64,000 nt of DNA from Nocardiopsis sp. YSL2 (GCF_030555055.1 NZ_JAMOAO010000001.1:4898001-4962000); one strand, 5' to 3'. Counted from the stretch's first letter, positions 52,638-61,927 are shown. The notes: generated from the letters alone by a model not told the origin. Numbers and translations: made by a program.

Positions 52638-53297
52638 GGGGGTCGCAAGCGGCGCCGGTTGGCCGCGGACCTGGACCCGATGGACGTCAACGGCGGCGGC
52701 CGGGGCGTGCTCACCGTGCAGGAGTTCGACGGCAAGTCCCGGCGGATCACCGCCCACTACGAGTCCGGCGCCGAAGGCGAAATGGACCGCGACGTCGAAG
52801 GCCTGCTGTGGGCGACGGTCGGGCTGACGTTCCGCGCCGAGCAGCCGTTCTGGCAGCTGTCCCCCGTCGAGATCGTGTACCGCGGCCCGTCCGACAGCCC
52901 CCGCAACTGGCTGCCGATCCTCCCTATCGAGGTACGGCGGTCAGCGGCGATCGGCCCCGGCATGGGTATCCGTGTCGCCGGGTCAGTGCAGACATGGCCG
53001 GTGTGGACCCTGCGGGGCCCGATCGCTCCGGGGGCCCGGCTGGAGAACACGACGACGGGCCGGTGGATGGAGGTCACCACGGGGTTGGAGTTGGGGGATG
53101 AGCTGGTCATCGACACCCGGCCCCGGAAGAAGTCGGTGAGGTTGAACGGGGTTCGTGCGTACCAGCACCTCGCGCATCCGGGGTCCACTCTGTGGCCGCT
53201 CCCGCCGGGGGAGAACACGGTCGATGTGACGGCGTTCGGGATGGGGGAGGAGTCGCGGCTGATCCTGCGGTACACGCCGTTGGCTCCGACGGCATAG
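52638..53297 (+). pseudogene. 5'-truncated phage distal tail protein (Dit-like)
   Basis: The frame opens right after a TAG at 52635 and has only a TTG (52659) as possible start. RLAADLDPMDVNGGGRGVLT, PVWTLRGPIAPGARLENTTT and ELVIDTRPRKKSVRLNG are the C-terminal two-thirds of siphovirus distal tail (Dit/ST-type) proteins that join tail tube to tip. About 90 N-terminal residues are missing, so the protein is unlikely to work. Confidence 0.65.
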
Positions 53298-53330
53298 TGC
53301 GTTAGGTTTTTTCTAGGGCCAATTGTCTTT

Positions 53331-53873
53331 TTAATGCCAGTTATTCCACATCTTCAGTGAGCTGATGCGGTTGTTGGCCACGTTTCCAACGTAGGGTTCC
53401 GAGTACCCACTGGAGCTTCCACAAGCTACGCAGACGTAAATATCGCGTGCGTAATTGAATCCGTCGTATCCGCTCACGCTGTTGCATCGGTTGTAGGTCT
53501 TGAAGGAACTGATTCGGTTGTTCCATACCGATCCTACATTCGAGAAGCCGTAGCCGCTTCGGTCGCACGGCCCCGATGTACCCTGGATCCGGTAACTGGA
53601 ACCTTGGAAGTTTTGTCCCGAATACCACGTCATCAGGTGGGTGCCACTGCTGGCCTGCTGGGCTTGGCGGGCGCTGTCCTTGTCCGTGTGGCATTCGTAG
53701 GAGAGGATACGACTCTCTTCCTCTCCCGAGCTGATTCCCTCCACGAGGAACAGGCAGTGCCTCTCTGGTGTGAATGAGTAGGCATCCGTGGTTTCGGCTT
53801 GAGCAGGCTGAAACGACGCCACGGCAAAAAAGCCTGACGCGGCAATAGCGAAAATCCTGGCCATCGTGCTCAT
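53331..53873 (-). CDS. Secreted I36-type inhibitor / beta-gamma-crystallin-like protein (prophage cargo)
   Basis: A 180-residue exported protein. The signal peptide MSTMARIFAIAASGFFAVAS ends near AQA-ETT. Two crystallin-like units follow: WYSGQNFQGSSYRI with GYGFSNVGSVWNNRISSFKT, and SGYDGFNYARDIYVC with VGNVANNRISSLKMWN. Peptidase-inhibitor family I36 and crystallin-type toxin inhibitors share this fold. It is AT-richer than its neighbours, with flanks TTTTTTCTAGG and CTTTTTAATG, and runs opposite to the tail genes between Dit-like and Gp37-like genes: the layout of a phage moron. Target protease is unknown. ATG 53873 is chosen for the signal; an in-frame ATG at 53924 exists. Confidence 0.75.
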   Translation of the reverse strand: MSTMARIFAIAASGFFAVASFQPAQAETTDAYSFTPERHCLFLVEGISSGEEESRILSYECHTDKDSARQAQQASSGTHLMTWYSGQNFQGSSYRIQGTSGPCDRSGYGFSNVGSVWNNRISSFKTYNRCNSVSGYDGFNYARDIYVCVACGSSSGYSEPYVGNVANNRISSLKMWNNWH

Positions 53874-54066
53874 CTTGTCTCGCTTCGTGATCCACGTCGA
53901 ACTTGCTTCTCCATGTTTGTGCATCTGCGCAAGAGAGTCAAGGTTATGTGGGCAATGAGTTCAGTGAGTCAATGTGCATCAGAAATCTCATTCACTGGCA
54001 TATGTGAGGATTTGAGGCTATTTTCCTAGATCTACTTGTTCTTTTCGGTGAGAGGCTGGTTCCCTA

Positions 54067-55252
54067 GTGGACGAATGGGTCATCCGGGTACGTAACGCGA
54101 ACCGGGAAATGATCGGCGAGATCGATGACGAACAAGAGCTGGAGATCCGCGACCGCCACCTCGCCCACGGGGCATGGAAGATCGTCGTGGACGCCGACAC
54201 CGACTCCGCCGCCCTCCTCGAAGAAGGCAACGGCATCGCCTTCGAGGTCAACGGTCGCACCGTGTTCTCCGGCCCCACCGCATGGTCTCCGAAGTCACCG
54301 ATGACAACGCGGGCACCGGCCGCCCGGACGGCGCCGAAACCTCGACGTTCACCGGCATCAGCGACACGTCCGCGTTCCGGCTGATCATCTACCCGCTGTA
54401 CACCACAGCGATCGCCGCCACAGGTGTAAAGCACACGGTGGACCGCACGAAGATCACCGGGCCCGCTGAGACCGTCATGGGCACACTCATCGACCAGCAG
54501 GCCGGGGCCGCCGCCCTCACCGCCCGCCGCCACCCCGGCCTGGTCATCCCCATCAGCCAAGGCCGCGGCCCCACCATCACCTCAGCGGAGCGGTTCACGG
54601 ACCTGCACGAGCACACGTTCTTCCTCGGCGCCGGCGCGAACCTGGGGTGGAGGGAGTTGCAGAACGGCGCCGTCCTGGAGGCCGGGGTGTACGAACCCCG
54701 TGACCTCACCGGCGAGATGGGGTTCTCTGTTGAGCTGGGCAACGTCGACACGTACACCTACGAGCTGACCCCACCGGAGGTCACCCACCTGATCATCGGC
54801 GCCAGGGGGCAGGGCGCGGATCGGCTGCTGTTCCAGTACGTGCAGGCGTCGCCGCTGTGGCCCAACCTGGTGATCGAGGAATTCAATGACTCCCGCGACC
54901 TCAAGCAGCAGGCGGACGGCCCCGAGGACACCGAGTGGGTGGCCCCGGCAGTGGCTACCGCTCAACAGGCCGAGGAACGGTTCGCCGAGGGCGCCGCCAC
55001 CCAAACCGTCGCGTTCGACCTGCTCCCCACAGACGGCCTCATCTGGGGTGAGGACGTCGACCTGGGCGACAGGGTCAACTTCGACACCCCCGGGGGGCCG
55101 TCACCGACCTAATCCGAGAGGTCGTGTACACCCGCACCCCCAACGACGGGCAGCGCATTACCCCCATCGTCGGCGACGAGATCCACATGCCCCGCACCTA
55201 CCGGGCGCTCCGCCGCCTGCGCCGAGAGGTCGCACGCCTGGCCGCCGCCTGA
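54067..55252 (+). pseudogene. Frameshifted siphovirus Gp37-like tail protein
   Basis: GTG 54067 begins DEWVIRVRNANREMIGEIDD, typical of ReqiPepy6 Gp37-like tail proteins. The frame shifts near 54278 (a base is missing in CCCACCGCATG) to MVSEVTDDNAGTGRPDGAET and on to WGEDVDLGDRVNFDTPGG. It shifts again near 55095 in a G run to TDLIREVVYTRTPNDGQRIT, ending with the stop at 55250-55252. The three pieces add up to one normal-length protein. With an IS-free sequence and two indels, it looks inactivated by point decay. Confidence 0.78.
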
Positions 55253-55321
55253 ACCTCCCCTCCCTGCCCGCTCATGGGCCCACGCCGCACGGTGTGGGCC
55301 CTTCTCCATGAAAGAGGGCAC

Positions 55322-56258
55322 GTGGTGGCAGAAACATCCGGCGTTTTCGCTGGCAGCCCACTGGACGCCGCCGAAGACCTAGCCCGCCTGTTCCGTCAGT
55401 TCGCCCCGCCTGGGGTCGTTACCGCAGGGCCCGGGGTAGACCCGCCCACCGACGTCGTCGACGAACTCGCAGTCACCGCGAACAGGACCGGGCTCATCAC
55501 CATCAGCACCGGATACGCGCTCGTCGGCGGCTACTGGTACCGCGTGGCGGTGCCCATCAACCGGGCCGTTGAGGTGAACGCTTCCACGCAGGCTCGCCGG
55601 GACCTGGTGCGGTGCGTGCCGACCCGCAGACGGACCAGGCGACCGCCTTCATCATCCCGGGCAGCGCCGGGTCCGGAACCGCCCCTGCCCCGACCCGTGA
55701 GGGCGCCGGGGTGTGGGACGTGGTCCTGGCCGTGATCACCGTCGCCGGGGGCTCCTCTGTGGTCATGCCGGGCGACGTCGACACCAGCGTCCGCGAATAC
55801 ACATCCCCGTCCGGGGCGGTGCCGTGCCTGCCCTCGAACCGGCCGCCCGTCCCGCATCGGGGCATGGTGTGCTTCGAGACCGACACCGGCCGGGTGCTCG
55901 TGTGGTCCGGGTCCAGTTGGGCGACGGTCGCGGACACCGAATACCCCACCGACTGGCAGCCCATCACCCTGCGCTCTCGGTACCTGTCCCCGCCTCACGG
56001 CTACAGCCCCTCGTGGCGGTGGGTGCGCTCCGGGACGGTCGAGTTGCGCGGCACCATCGCCCGCTTCCACGACTCGGCTACGTCCTCACGATTGACCCGG
56101 TCACCCAGGCCACCGCCATCATCGCGACGGTCTTGCTGGACGGCACAACCGGCAACGCGGTGGTCGCCCCCGAAGCGTCCGTTTCTGATGGGACCGGGCT
56201 GACCGTCGCCGTGGAACTCGGTGACCCCGCGGACCAGGTCGCGGACGTCACCGTGTAG
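55322..56258 (+). pseudogene. Frameshifted phage tail/appendage protein
   Basis: GTG 55322 (with AAAGAGGG upstream) reads VVAETSGVFAGSPLDAAEDL and YWYRVAVPINRAVEVNASTQ. It shifts near 55612 to RADPQTDQATAFIIPGSAGS and GMVCFETDTGRVLVWSGSSW. It shifts again near 56085 to LGYVLTIDPVTQATAIIATV and ends DPADQVADVTV at 56258. FETDTGRVLVW.GSSW is common in phage structural proteins. Position right after the Gp37-like gene supports a minor tail or baseplate role before decay. Confidence 0.7.
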
Positions 56259-56269
56259 GTGATGATCCG

Positions 56270-56520
56270 ATGAGTACGACCACGATCCGCGACACGTTCA
56301 ACCGGGCCGTCGTGGACGGGTGGGGTGCCACCGACACCGGCCACCCCTGGCAGACATCCGGTGGCGCCGCCATGGACCGTCAGGTATCGGGCGGCGCCGG
56401 CCGGGTCACCCTGCACGCCGCCCCGGGGGCCATCCGTTCCCAGCGGATCGGCCGCCCGGCCACGGACGGGGAGATCGTCACCCAGGTCGTGGCCGGGCAG
56501 GTGTCGGAAACCACGGCCTA
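56270..56520 (+). pseudogene. Tail/appendage protein gene, cut by IS630
   Basis: ATG 56270: TTTIRDTFNRAVVDGWGATD, TGHPWQTSGGAAMDRQVSGG and IVTQVVAGQVSETTA. The pattern FNR.V.DGWG.AD.G..W is typical of LamG-like phage appendage proteins. Coding runs straight into the first IS630 copy at 56521 after a TA. The expected downstream part is absent after the last IS, so about 80 residues remain. Confidence 0.65.
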
Positions 56521-57656
56521 GTGTTCTGATTGGTTAGTTCACTTGCTGATGCGTTGGCAGTATGAGGCGATGCTGTCGAGGATCTCCTCTGCGGTCTTGG
56601 TCCACACATAGGGTCGGGGATTCTCGTTCCAGGACGCGGCCCAGGCGCGGATGTCCTTCTCCAGGGCCTGGACGCTGCGGTGGGTGCCGCGGCGGATCAG
56701 CCGGTTGGTGATCTCGGCGAACCACCGCTCGACCAGGTTCAACCAGGAGGAACTGGTCGGGATGAAGTGCAGGTGGAACCGGGGGTGGCGCAGTAGCCAC
56801 CTTTGGATCTCGGGGGTCTTGTGCGTGGCGTAGTTGTCCAGGACCAGGTGCACCTGCAGGTCCGCGGGGACCTCGCGGTCGATCTTGGCCAGGAACTTCT
56901 TGAACTCGATGGCGCGGTGGCGGCGGTGGATCGAAGTGATCACCTGCCCTGTGGCGGTGTCCAGCGCGGCGAACAGGCTGGTCACCCCGGCACGCACGTA
57001 GTCATGGGTGGCCCGCTCGGGGGTGCCGGGCATCATCGGCAGCACCGGCTGGGTGCGGTTGAGCGCCTGGATCTGGGACTTCTCGTCCACGCACAGCGCC
57101 ACCGCCCGTTCGGGCGGGTCGAGGTAGAGGCCGACGACGTCGCGGACCTTGTCGATGAAGAACGGGTCGGTGGAGATCTTGAACTGTTCCCGCCGGTGGG
57201 GCTGCAGGCCGAAGGCGTTCCAGATGCGCCACACCGCGTTCTGGGTCATGCCGGTGTGCTGGGCCATGGAGCGCGTGGACCAGTGGGTGTCAGGGGCGGG
57301 TGTGCTCTCCAGGGTGGCGGCCACCACCGCCTCGACCTGGGCGTCGGTGATCGTGCGCGGCCGTCCGGGCCGGGGTTCGTCGGTCAGGCCGTCCAAGCGG
57401 TGCGCGATGAAGCGCTGGCGCCACTTGGTCACCGTGGGCGCCGATACTCCTACCTCGCGGCGGACCTGGGCGTTGGACAGGCCTTCGGCGCAGGCGAGCA
57501 CGATCCGGGCCCGCAGGGCCAGGTCCTGTGCGGTCTTGCGTCGTCTGACCCACCGCTGGAGCTCGGCGCGTTCTTGGTCGCTCAGCTCCAGCGGGGGCAG
57601 CTTCGGTCCAGGAGCACTCATCCTGCAACCATAAACGAAATAACCAATCAGAACAC
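56521..57656 (-). mobile_element. IS630-family element, copy 1
   Basis: It is 1136 bp, bounded by inverted repeats GTGTTCTGATTGGTTA (left; this copy has one change later in the repeat) and its complement at the right, with TA on both sides. It is followed directly by copy 2 after a single TA. Confidence 0.92.
56539..57621 (-). CDS. IS630 transposase, copy 1
   Basis: A 360-residue transposase. The N-terminal helix-turn-helix is GLSNAQVRREVGVSAPTVTK and the DDE/DD catalytic residues are Asp179 (CVDEKSQIQ), Asp262 (LVLDNYATH) and Glu298 (LNLVERWF). IS630 elements move by cut-and-paste into TA. The frame is intact. It differs from copy 3 at residue 56 (Glu here, Ala there). Start ATG 57621 is close to the right inverted repeat. 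Reading further upstream continues into the next copy and has no meaning. Confidence 0.95.
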   Translation of the reverse strand: MSAPGPKLPPLELSDQERAELQRWVRRRKTAQDLALRARIVLACAEGLSNAQVRREVGVSAPTVTKWRQRFIAHRLDGLTDEPRPGRPRTITDAQVEAVVAATLESTPAPDTHWSTRSMAQHTGMTQNAVWRIWNAFGLQPHRREQFKISTDPFFIDKVRDVVGLYLDPPERAVALCVDEKSQIQALNRTQPVLPMMPGTPERATHDYVRAGVTSLFAALDTATGQVITSIHRRHRAIEFKKFLAKIDREVPADLQVHLVLDNYATHKTPEIQRWLLRHPRFHLHFIPTSSSWLNLVERWFAEITNRLIRRGTHRSVQALEKDIRAWAASWNENPRPYVWTKTAEEILDSIASYCQRISK

Positions 57657-57658
57657 TA

Positions 57659-58794
57659 GTGTTCTGATTGGTTATTTCACTTGCTGATGCGTTGGCAGTA
57701 TGAGGCGATGCTGTCGAGGATCTCCTCTGCGGTCTTGGTCCACACATAGGGTCGGGGATTCTCGTTCCAGGACGCGGCCCAGGCGCGGATGTCCTTCTCC
57801 AGGGCCTGGACGCTGCGGTGGGTGCCGCGGCGGATCAGCCGGTTGGTGATCTCGGCGAACCACCGCTCGACCAGGTTCAACCAGGAGGAACTGGTCGGGA
57901 TGAAGTGCAGGTGGAACCGGGGGTGGCGCAGTAGCCACCTTTGGATCTCGGGGGTCTTGTGCGTGGCGTAGTTGTCCAGGACCAGGTGCACCTGCAGGTC
58001 CGCGGGGACCTCGCGGTCGATCTTGGCCAGGAACTTCTTGAACTCGATGGCGCGGTGGCGGCGGTGGATCGAAGTGATCACCTGCCCTGTGGCGGTGTCC
58101 AGCGCGGCGAACAGGCTGGTCACCCCGGCACGCACGTAGTCATGGGTGGCCCGCTCGGGGGTGCCGGGCATCATCGGCAGCACCGGCTGGGTGCGGTTGA
58201 GCGCCTGGATCTGGGACTTCTCGTCCACGCACAGCGCCACCGCCCGTTCGGGCGGGTCGAGGTAGAGGCCGACGACGTCGCGGACCTTGTCGATGAAGAA
58301 CGGGTCGGTGGAGATCTTGAACTGTTCCCGCCGGTGGGGCTGCAGGCCGAAGGCGTTCCAGATGCGCCACACCGCGTTCTGGGTCATGCCGGTGTGCTGG
58401 GCCATGGAGCGCGTGGACCAGTGGGTGTCAGGGGCGGGTGTGCTCTCCAGGGTGGCGGCCACCACCGCCTCGACCTGGGCGTCGGTGATCGTGCGCGGCC
58501 GTCCGGGCCGGGGTTCGTCGGTCAGGCCGTCCAAGCGGTGCGCGATGAAGCGCTGGCGCCACTTGGTCACCGTGGGCGCCGATACTCCTACCTCGCGGCG
58601 GACCTGGGCGTTGGACAGGCCTTCGGCGCAGGCGAGCACGATCCGGGCCCGCAGGGCCAGGTCCTGTGCGGTCTTGCGTCGTCTGACCCACCGCTGGAGC
58701 TCGGCGCGTTCTTGGTCGCTCAGCTCCAGCGGGGGCAGCTTCGGTCCAGGAGCACTCATCCTGCAACCATAAACGAAATAACCAATCAGAACAC
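57659..58794 (-). mobile_element. IS630-family element, copy 2
   Basis: It is 1136 bp, same orientation as copies 1 and 3, separated from each by exactly TA (57657-57658 and 58795-58796). Confidence 0.93.
57677..58759 (-). CDS. IS630 transposase, copy 2
   Basis: It encodes the same 360-residue transposase as copy 1 with no amino-acid change seen, with Asp179, Asp262 and Glu298 intact. With copies 1 and 3 it makes a head-to-tail triple array. Near-perfect identity implies that the array formed recently. Confidence 0.95.
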   Translation of the reverse strand: MSAPGPKLPPLELSDQERAELQRWVRRRKTAQDLALRARIVLACAEGLSNAQVRREVGVSAPTVTKWRQRFIAHRLDGLTDEPRPGRPRTITDAQVEAVVAATLESTPAPDTHWSTRSMAQHTGMTQNAVWRIWNAFGLQPHRREQFKISTDPFFIDKVRDVVGLYLDPPERAVALCVDEKSQIQALNRTQPVLPMMPGTPERATHDYVRAGVTSLFAALDTATGQVITSIHRRHRAIEFKKFLAKIDREVPADLQVHLVLDNYATHKTPEIQRWLLRHPRFHLHFIPTSSSWLNLVERWFAEITNRLIRRGTHRSVQALEKDIRAWAASWNENPRPYVWTKTAEEILDSIASYCQRISK

Positions 58795-58796
58795 TA

Positions 58797-59932
58797 GTGT
58801 TCTGATTGGTTATTTCACTTGCTGATGCGTTGGCAGTATGAGGCGATGCTGTCGAGGATCTCCTCTGCGGTCTTGGTCCACACATAGGGTCGGGGATTCT
58901 CGTTCCAGGACGCGGCCCAGGCGCGGATGTCCTTCTCCAGGGCCTGGACGCTGCGGTGGGTGCCGCGGCGGATCAGCCGGTTGGTGATCTCGGCGAACCA
59001 CCGCTCGACCAGGTTCAACCAGGAGGAACTGGTCGGGATGAAGTGCAGGTGGAACCGGGGGTGGCGCAGTAGCCACCTTTGGATCTCGGGGGTCTTGTGC
59101 GTGGCGTAGTTGTCCAGGACCAGGTGCACCTGCAGGTCCGCGGGGACCTCGCGGTCGATCTTGGCCAGGAACTTCTTGAACTCGATGGCGCGGTGGCGGC
59201 GGTGGATCGAAGTGATCACCTGCCCTGTGGCGGTGTCCAGCGCGGCGAACAGGCTGGTCACCCCGGCACGCACGTAGTCATGGGTGGCCCGCTCGGGGGT
59301 GCCGGGCATCATCGGCAGCACCGGCTGGGTGCGGTTGAGCGCCTGGATCTGGGACTTCTCGTCCACGCACAGCGCCACCGCCCGTTCGGGCGGGTCGAGG
59401 TAGAGGCCGACGACGTCGCGGACCTTGTCGATGAAGAACGGGTCGGTGGAGATCTTGAACTGTTCCCGCCGGTGGGGCTGCAGGCCGAAGGCGTTCCAGA
59501 TGCGCCACACCGCGTTCTGGGTCATGCCGGTGTGCTGGGCCATGGAGCGCGTGGACCAGTGGGTGTCAGGGGCGGGTGTGCTCTCCAGGGTGGCGGCCAC
59601 CACCGCCTCGACCTGGGCGTCGGTGATCGTGCGCGGCCGTCCGGGCCGGGGTTCGTCGGTCAGGCCGTCCAAGCGGTGCGCGATGAAGCGCTGGCGCCAC
59701 TTGGTCACCGTGGGCGCCGATACTCCTACCGCGCGGCGGACCTGGGCGTTGGACAGGCCTTCGGCGCAGGCGAGCACGATCCGGGCCCGCAGGGCCAGGT
59801 CCTGTGCGGTCTTGCGTCGTCTGACCCACCGCTGGAGCTCGGCGCGTTCTTGGTCGCTCAGCTCCAGCGGGGGCAGCTTCGGTCCAGGAGCACTCATCCT
59901 GCAACCATAAACGAAATAACCAATCAGAACAC
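58797..59932 (-). mobile_element. IS630-family element, copy 3
   Basis: It is 1136 bp. Its right inverted repeat ends GAACAC at 59932, followed by TAG. Together C-TA-G forms the CTAG that the neighbouring IS5-type element used as target. Confidence 0.93.
58815..59897 (-). CDS. IS630 transposase, copy 3
   Basis: A 360-residue transposase identical to the others except Ala instead of Glu at residue 56 (VRRAVGVS), in the DNA-binding helix region. The catalytic Asp/Asp/Glu residues are present. The change could slightly alter DNA binding; otherwise it should be functional. Confidence 0.95.
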   Translation of the reverse strand: MSAPGPKLPPLELSDQERAELQRWVRRRKTAQDLALRARIVLACAEGLSNAQVRRAVGVSAPTVTKWRQRFIAHRLDGLTDEPRPGRPRTITDAQVEAVVAATLESTPAPDTHWSTRSMAQHTGMTQNAVWRIWNAFGLQPHRREQFKISTDPFFIDKVRDVVGLYLDPPERAVALCVDEKSQIQALNRTQPVLPMMPGTPERATHDYVRAGVTSLFAALDTATGQVITSIHRRHRAIEFKKFLAKIDREVPADLQVHLVLDNYATHKTPEIQRWLLRHPRFHLHFIPTSSSWLNLVERWFAEITNRLIRRGTHRSVQALEKDIRAWAASWNENPRPYVWTKTAEEILDSIASYCQRISK

Positions 59933-59935
59933 TAG

Positions 59936-60866
59936 GTCGTGTTTTTTGGAAGTGGGAGCGGAGCAGGGTCTGCCCTGGCAGGCTTGGTAAACGTGCCTGG
60001 ACGTCATGAAGTCACCGATGCCGAGTGGGCCCTGCTCGCCCCGCTCATGCCCGACGATGCGCCCAAGGGCAAGAAGTGGGCCGACCACCGCAAGATCATC
60101 AACGCGATCCTGTTCCGCACCCGCACCGGGATCCCCTGGCGTGACCTGCCAGAACGGTACGGCCCCTGGGAGACCGCCGCCGGACGCCACCGCCGCTGGT
60201 CCCTGGACGGCACCTGGCAGAGGATCGCCGACCGGCTGCGCATCGACGCGGCCACCGGTGAAGAACTCATCGCGAGCATCGACTCCACCACCGTCCGGGC
60301 CCACCAGCACGCCGCCGGGGCAGCGAAAAAGGGGACACAGCGCGGGACGAACCGGACGGACGCGAAGCACTCGGGCGCTCCCGGGGCGGGCTGACCACCA
60401 AGATCCACCTGCTCGCCGATCAGCACAGGCGTCCCCTGGTACTGGCCACGACCCCGGGCCAGCGCGGGGACAGCCCCATGTTCGAGCCCCTGATGGAATC
60501 GTTGCGGCTGCCCCGCAGCACCGGCCGGCCGCGCACCCGCCCCGACCGGGGCCTGGGCGACAAGGCCTACTCCAGCCGCGCCAACCGGGACCACCTGCGC
60601 AAGCGCAAGATCAAAGCGACCATCGCCCAGCCCCGTGACCAGCGTGAACACCGCCGGCGCAAAGGGTCGGCGGGCGGCAGGCCACCGGCTTTCGACCAGG
60701 TCGCCTACCGCGAGCGCAACACCGTGGAGCGGGCGATCAACCTGCTCAAGCAGAACCGGGCGGTCGCGACCCGCTACGACAAGCGGGCCGCGATCTTCGA
60801 CGGGACCGTGCAGGTGGCCTCGATCCGGATCTGGCTCCGCGACCTGACCCGTTCAAAAAACAGTGC
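59936..60866 (+). mobile_element. IS5-family (IS427-like) element
   Basis: It is 931 bp between two CTAG copies (59932-59935 and 60867-60870). Terminal repeats share a TGTTTTTTG block after the first few bases at each end. The target CTAG is formed by the end of IS630 copy 3 plus its flanking TA and G. Confidence 0.85.
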
Positions 60867-60870
60867 CTAG
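59993..60870 (+). CDS. IS5-family transposase, two overlapping frames
   Basis: Frame one starts at GTG 59993: PGRHEVTDAEWALLAPLMPD, GIPWRDLPERYGPWETAAGR and IASIDSTTVRAHQHAAGA, with the first Asp, ending at 60394. Frame two continues EALGRSRGGLTTKIHLLADQ, LGDKAYSSRANRDHLRK (second Asp) and RNTVERAINLLKQNRAVATR (Glu), stopping at 60870. The frames join at GAAAAAGGGG (about 60325-60334), a typical slippery site for IS427-group programmed frameshifting. Both halves are intact, so a full transposase is expected through the shift. Confidence 0.9.
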
Positions 60871-60871
60871 A

Positions 60872-60898
60872 CGGCACCGGTCCCCGTTCCCGGTGCCG
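60872..60898. terminator. Terminator-like hairpin before the integrase
   Basis: CGGCACCGG (60872-60880) pairs perfectly with CCGGTGCCG (60890-60898). Before the insertions it would have lain at the end of the tail module. Confidence 0.6.
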
Positions 60899-60917
60899 CA
60901 CCACCCAGGAAAGGGGA

Positions 60918-61856
60918 TTGGGACGCTCGGAGGATCGAACCCGGGAGAAGTGGCGTAAGGTGCCGCCGTCCGCGAAGACGTACCGCTCGTCGTTGCGGGA
61001 CGTCACCCGGGAGCACATCACGGACCTGGTGTCGGACATGGAGGCGGCGAAGGATGAGCACGGAGAGCCGTTGTTCTCGGCGTCCACGATCGCTGGGGTG
61101 TACGTGGCGATCGCTGCGATCTTCGCGGAGGCCCGCCGGAACAAGCGGGTGACCGAGTCGCCGTGTGTGCAGGTGGAGTTGCCGGTGGTGGTGTCGGGGG
61201 CGATCCTCATCGATCCGGCCCGCGACCAGCTCCTGAAGTTCGTGAACCGGTTCCCTGCGGACTGGCGGTTGCCGTCGTGGTTTCAGTACGGGTGTGGGCT
61301 GCGGATCGGGGAGGCGCTGGCCATCAACGCCAACCAATTTCGTGAGGGCGGGACGGTGTACCGGGTAGAGGAGCAGGTGGACCCGGATGGGAACGTGATC
61401 CCGTGTAAGTGGCGGAAGCGGGGCGAGTTCCGGGATGTGCCGGTTCCGGTGTTCGTTCAGGAGCGGTACCGGCAGCACGTCGCGTTGTTCCTGCCGGACG
61501 AGGACGGATATGTGGTGCCGGGCCGGAAGCACCGCAGGGTTGTGCGGAACTCCTACCACGCGCATGTGCGGAAGGCGGTGGAGGTGGCCGGCCTGCCGGA
61601 CTTCATGACGTCGCACTACCTTCGGCATCGGTGGGCGTCGGTGATGTTGGCGCGGGGGATCGACATCACGCACGTGTCGCGGTGGTTGGGGCATCGGCAG
61701 ATCGAGACGACGTATCGGATCTACGGGCACATGGTGCCGCGGGTGGCGTCGGAGGCGAGTGCGGTGATGCAGGCGGCGTTCGAGGATTTGCCGGAGACGG
61801 GTGAGGGGTCGAGTGTTGCCGGTGTGTTGCCGTTTGAGGGTCCTGTGGTGTTGTGA
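60918..61856 (+). CDS. Tyrosine recombinase (prophage integrase)
   Basis: A 312-residue site-specific recombinase. Catalytic residues are visible: Arg129 in GCGLRIGEALAI, His233..Arg236 in TSHYLRHRWASVM, His259 in SRWLGHRQIETT and the nucleophile Tyr269 in TYRIYGHM. The N-terminal part is short: the core-binding domain starts at TYRSSLRDVTREHITDLV and the usual arm-binding domain is missing or cut. TTG 60918 follows AGGAAAGGGG, so a start there is credible. The gene ends 28 bp before attR, the standard position for an integrase acting on that site, here the end of an acyl-CoA dehydrogenase gene. Confidence 0.9.
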   Translation: MGRSEDRTREKWRKVPPSAKTYRSSLRDVTREHITDLVSDMEAAKDEHGEPLFSASTIAGVYVAIAAIFAEARRNKRVTESPCVQVELPVVVSGAILIDPARDQLLKFVNRFPADWRLPSWFQYGCGLRIGEALAINANQFREGGTVYRVEEQVDPDGNVIPCKWRKRGEFRDVPVPVFVQERYRQHVALFLPDEDGYVVPGRKHRRVVRNSYHAHVRKAVEVAGLPDFMTSHYLRHRWASVMLARGIDITHVSRWLGHRQIETTYRIYGHMVPRVASEASAVMQAAFEDLPETGEGSSVAGVLPFEGPVVL

Positions 61857-61883
61857 CCTGCGGGTTTTGGTGGGGGTGCGATC

Positions 61884-61927
61884 ATCTTCACCATCTTCGA
61901 GGGCGCGAGCGAGATCCAGAAGCTCAT
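61884..61927. repeat. attR core (44-bp exact repeat)
   Basis: It is identical to attL. The sequence to its right (to TGA at 61962-61964) is the chromosome's original end of the acyl-CoA dehydrogenase gene, differing from the attL version only at silent positions. Confidence 0.88.

Larger units (their letters stand above)
45794..61927. mobile_element. Integrated decaying prophage (about 16 kb)
   Basis: It is flanked by the 44-bp repeats and has a tyrosine recombinase 28 bp inside the right repeat. Recognisable content is siphovirus-type tail genes, a repressor-like XRE pseudogene, an HNH-like fragment and small coupled genes. Head, packaging, lysis and replication genes are not visible, several genes are frameshifted and five insertion sequences are present. 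I read it as a defective prophage that used the dehydrogenase gene as its attachment site. Confidence 0.82.

Noticed and set aside
56521-59934. Long tandem repeat as a CRISPR array or satellite
   Set aside because: The repeat unit is 1138 bp, encodes an IS630 transposase and has terminal inverted repeats with TA junctions. No short repeat-spacer pattern exists anywhere in the window.
45875-61883. Integrative conjugative element (AICE) instead of prophage
   Set aside because: No FtsK-like translocase, replication initiator or excisionase is visible, whereas several phage tail genes are. A mixed element cannot be fully excluded because of deletions.
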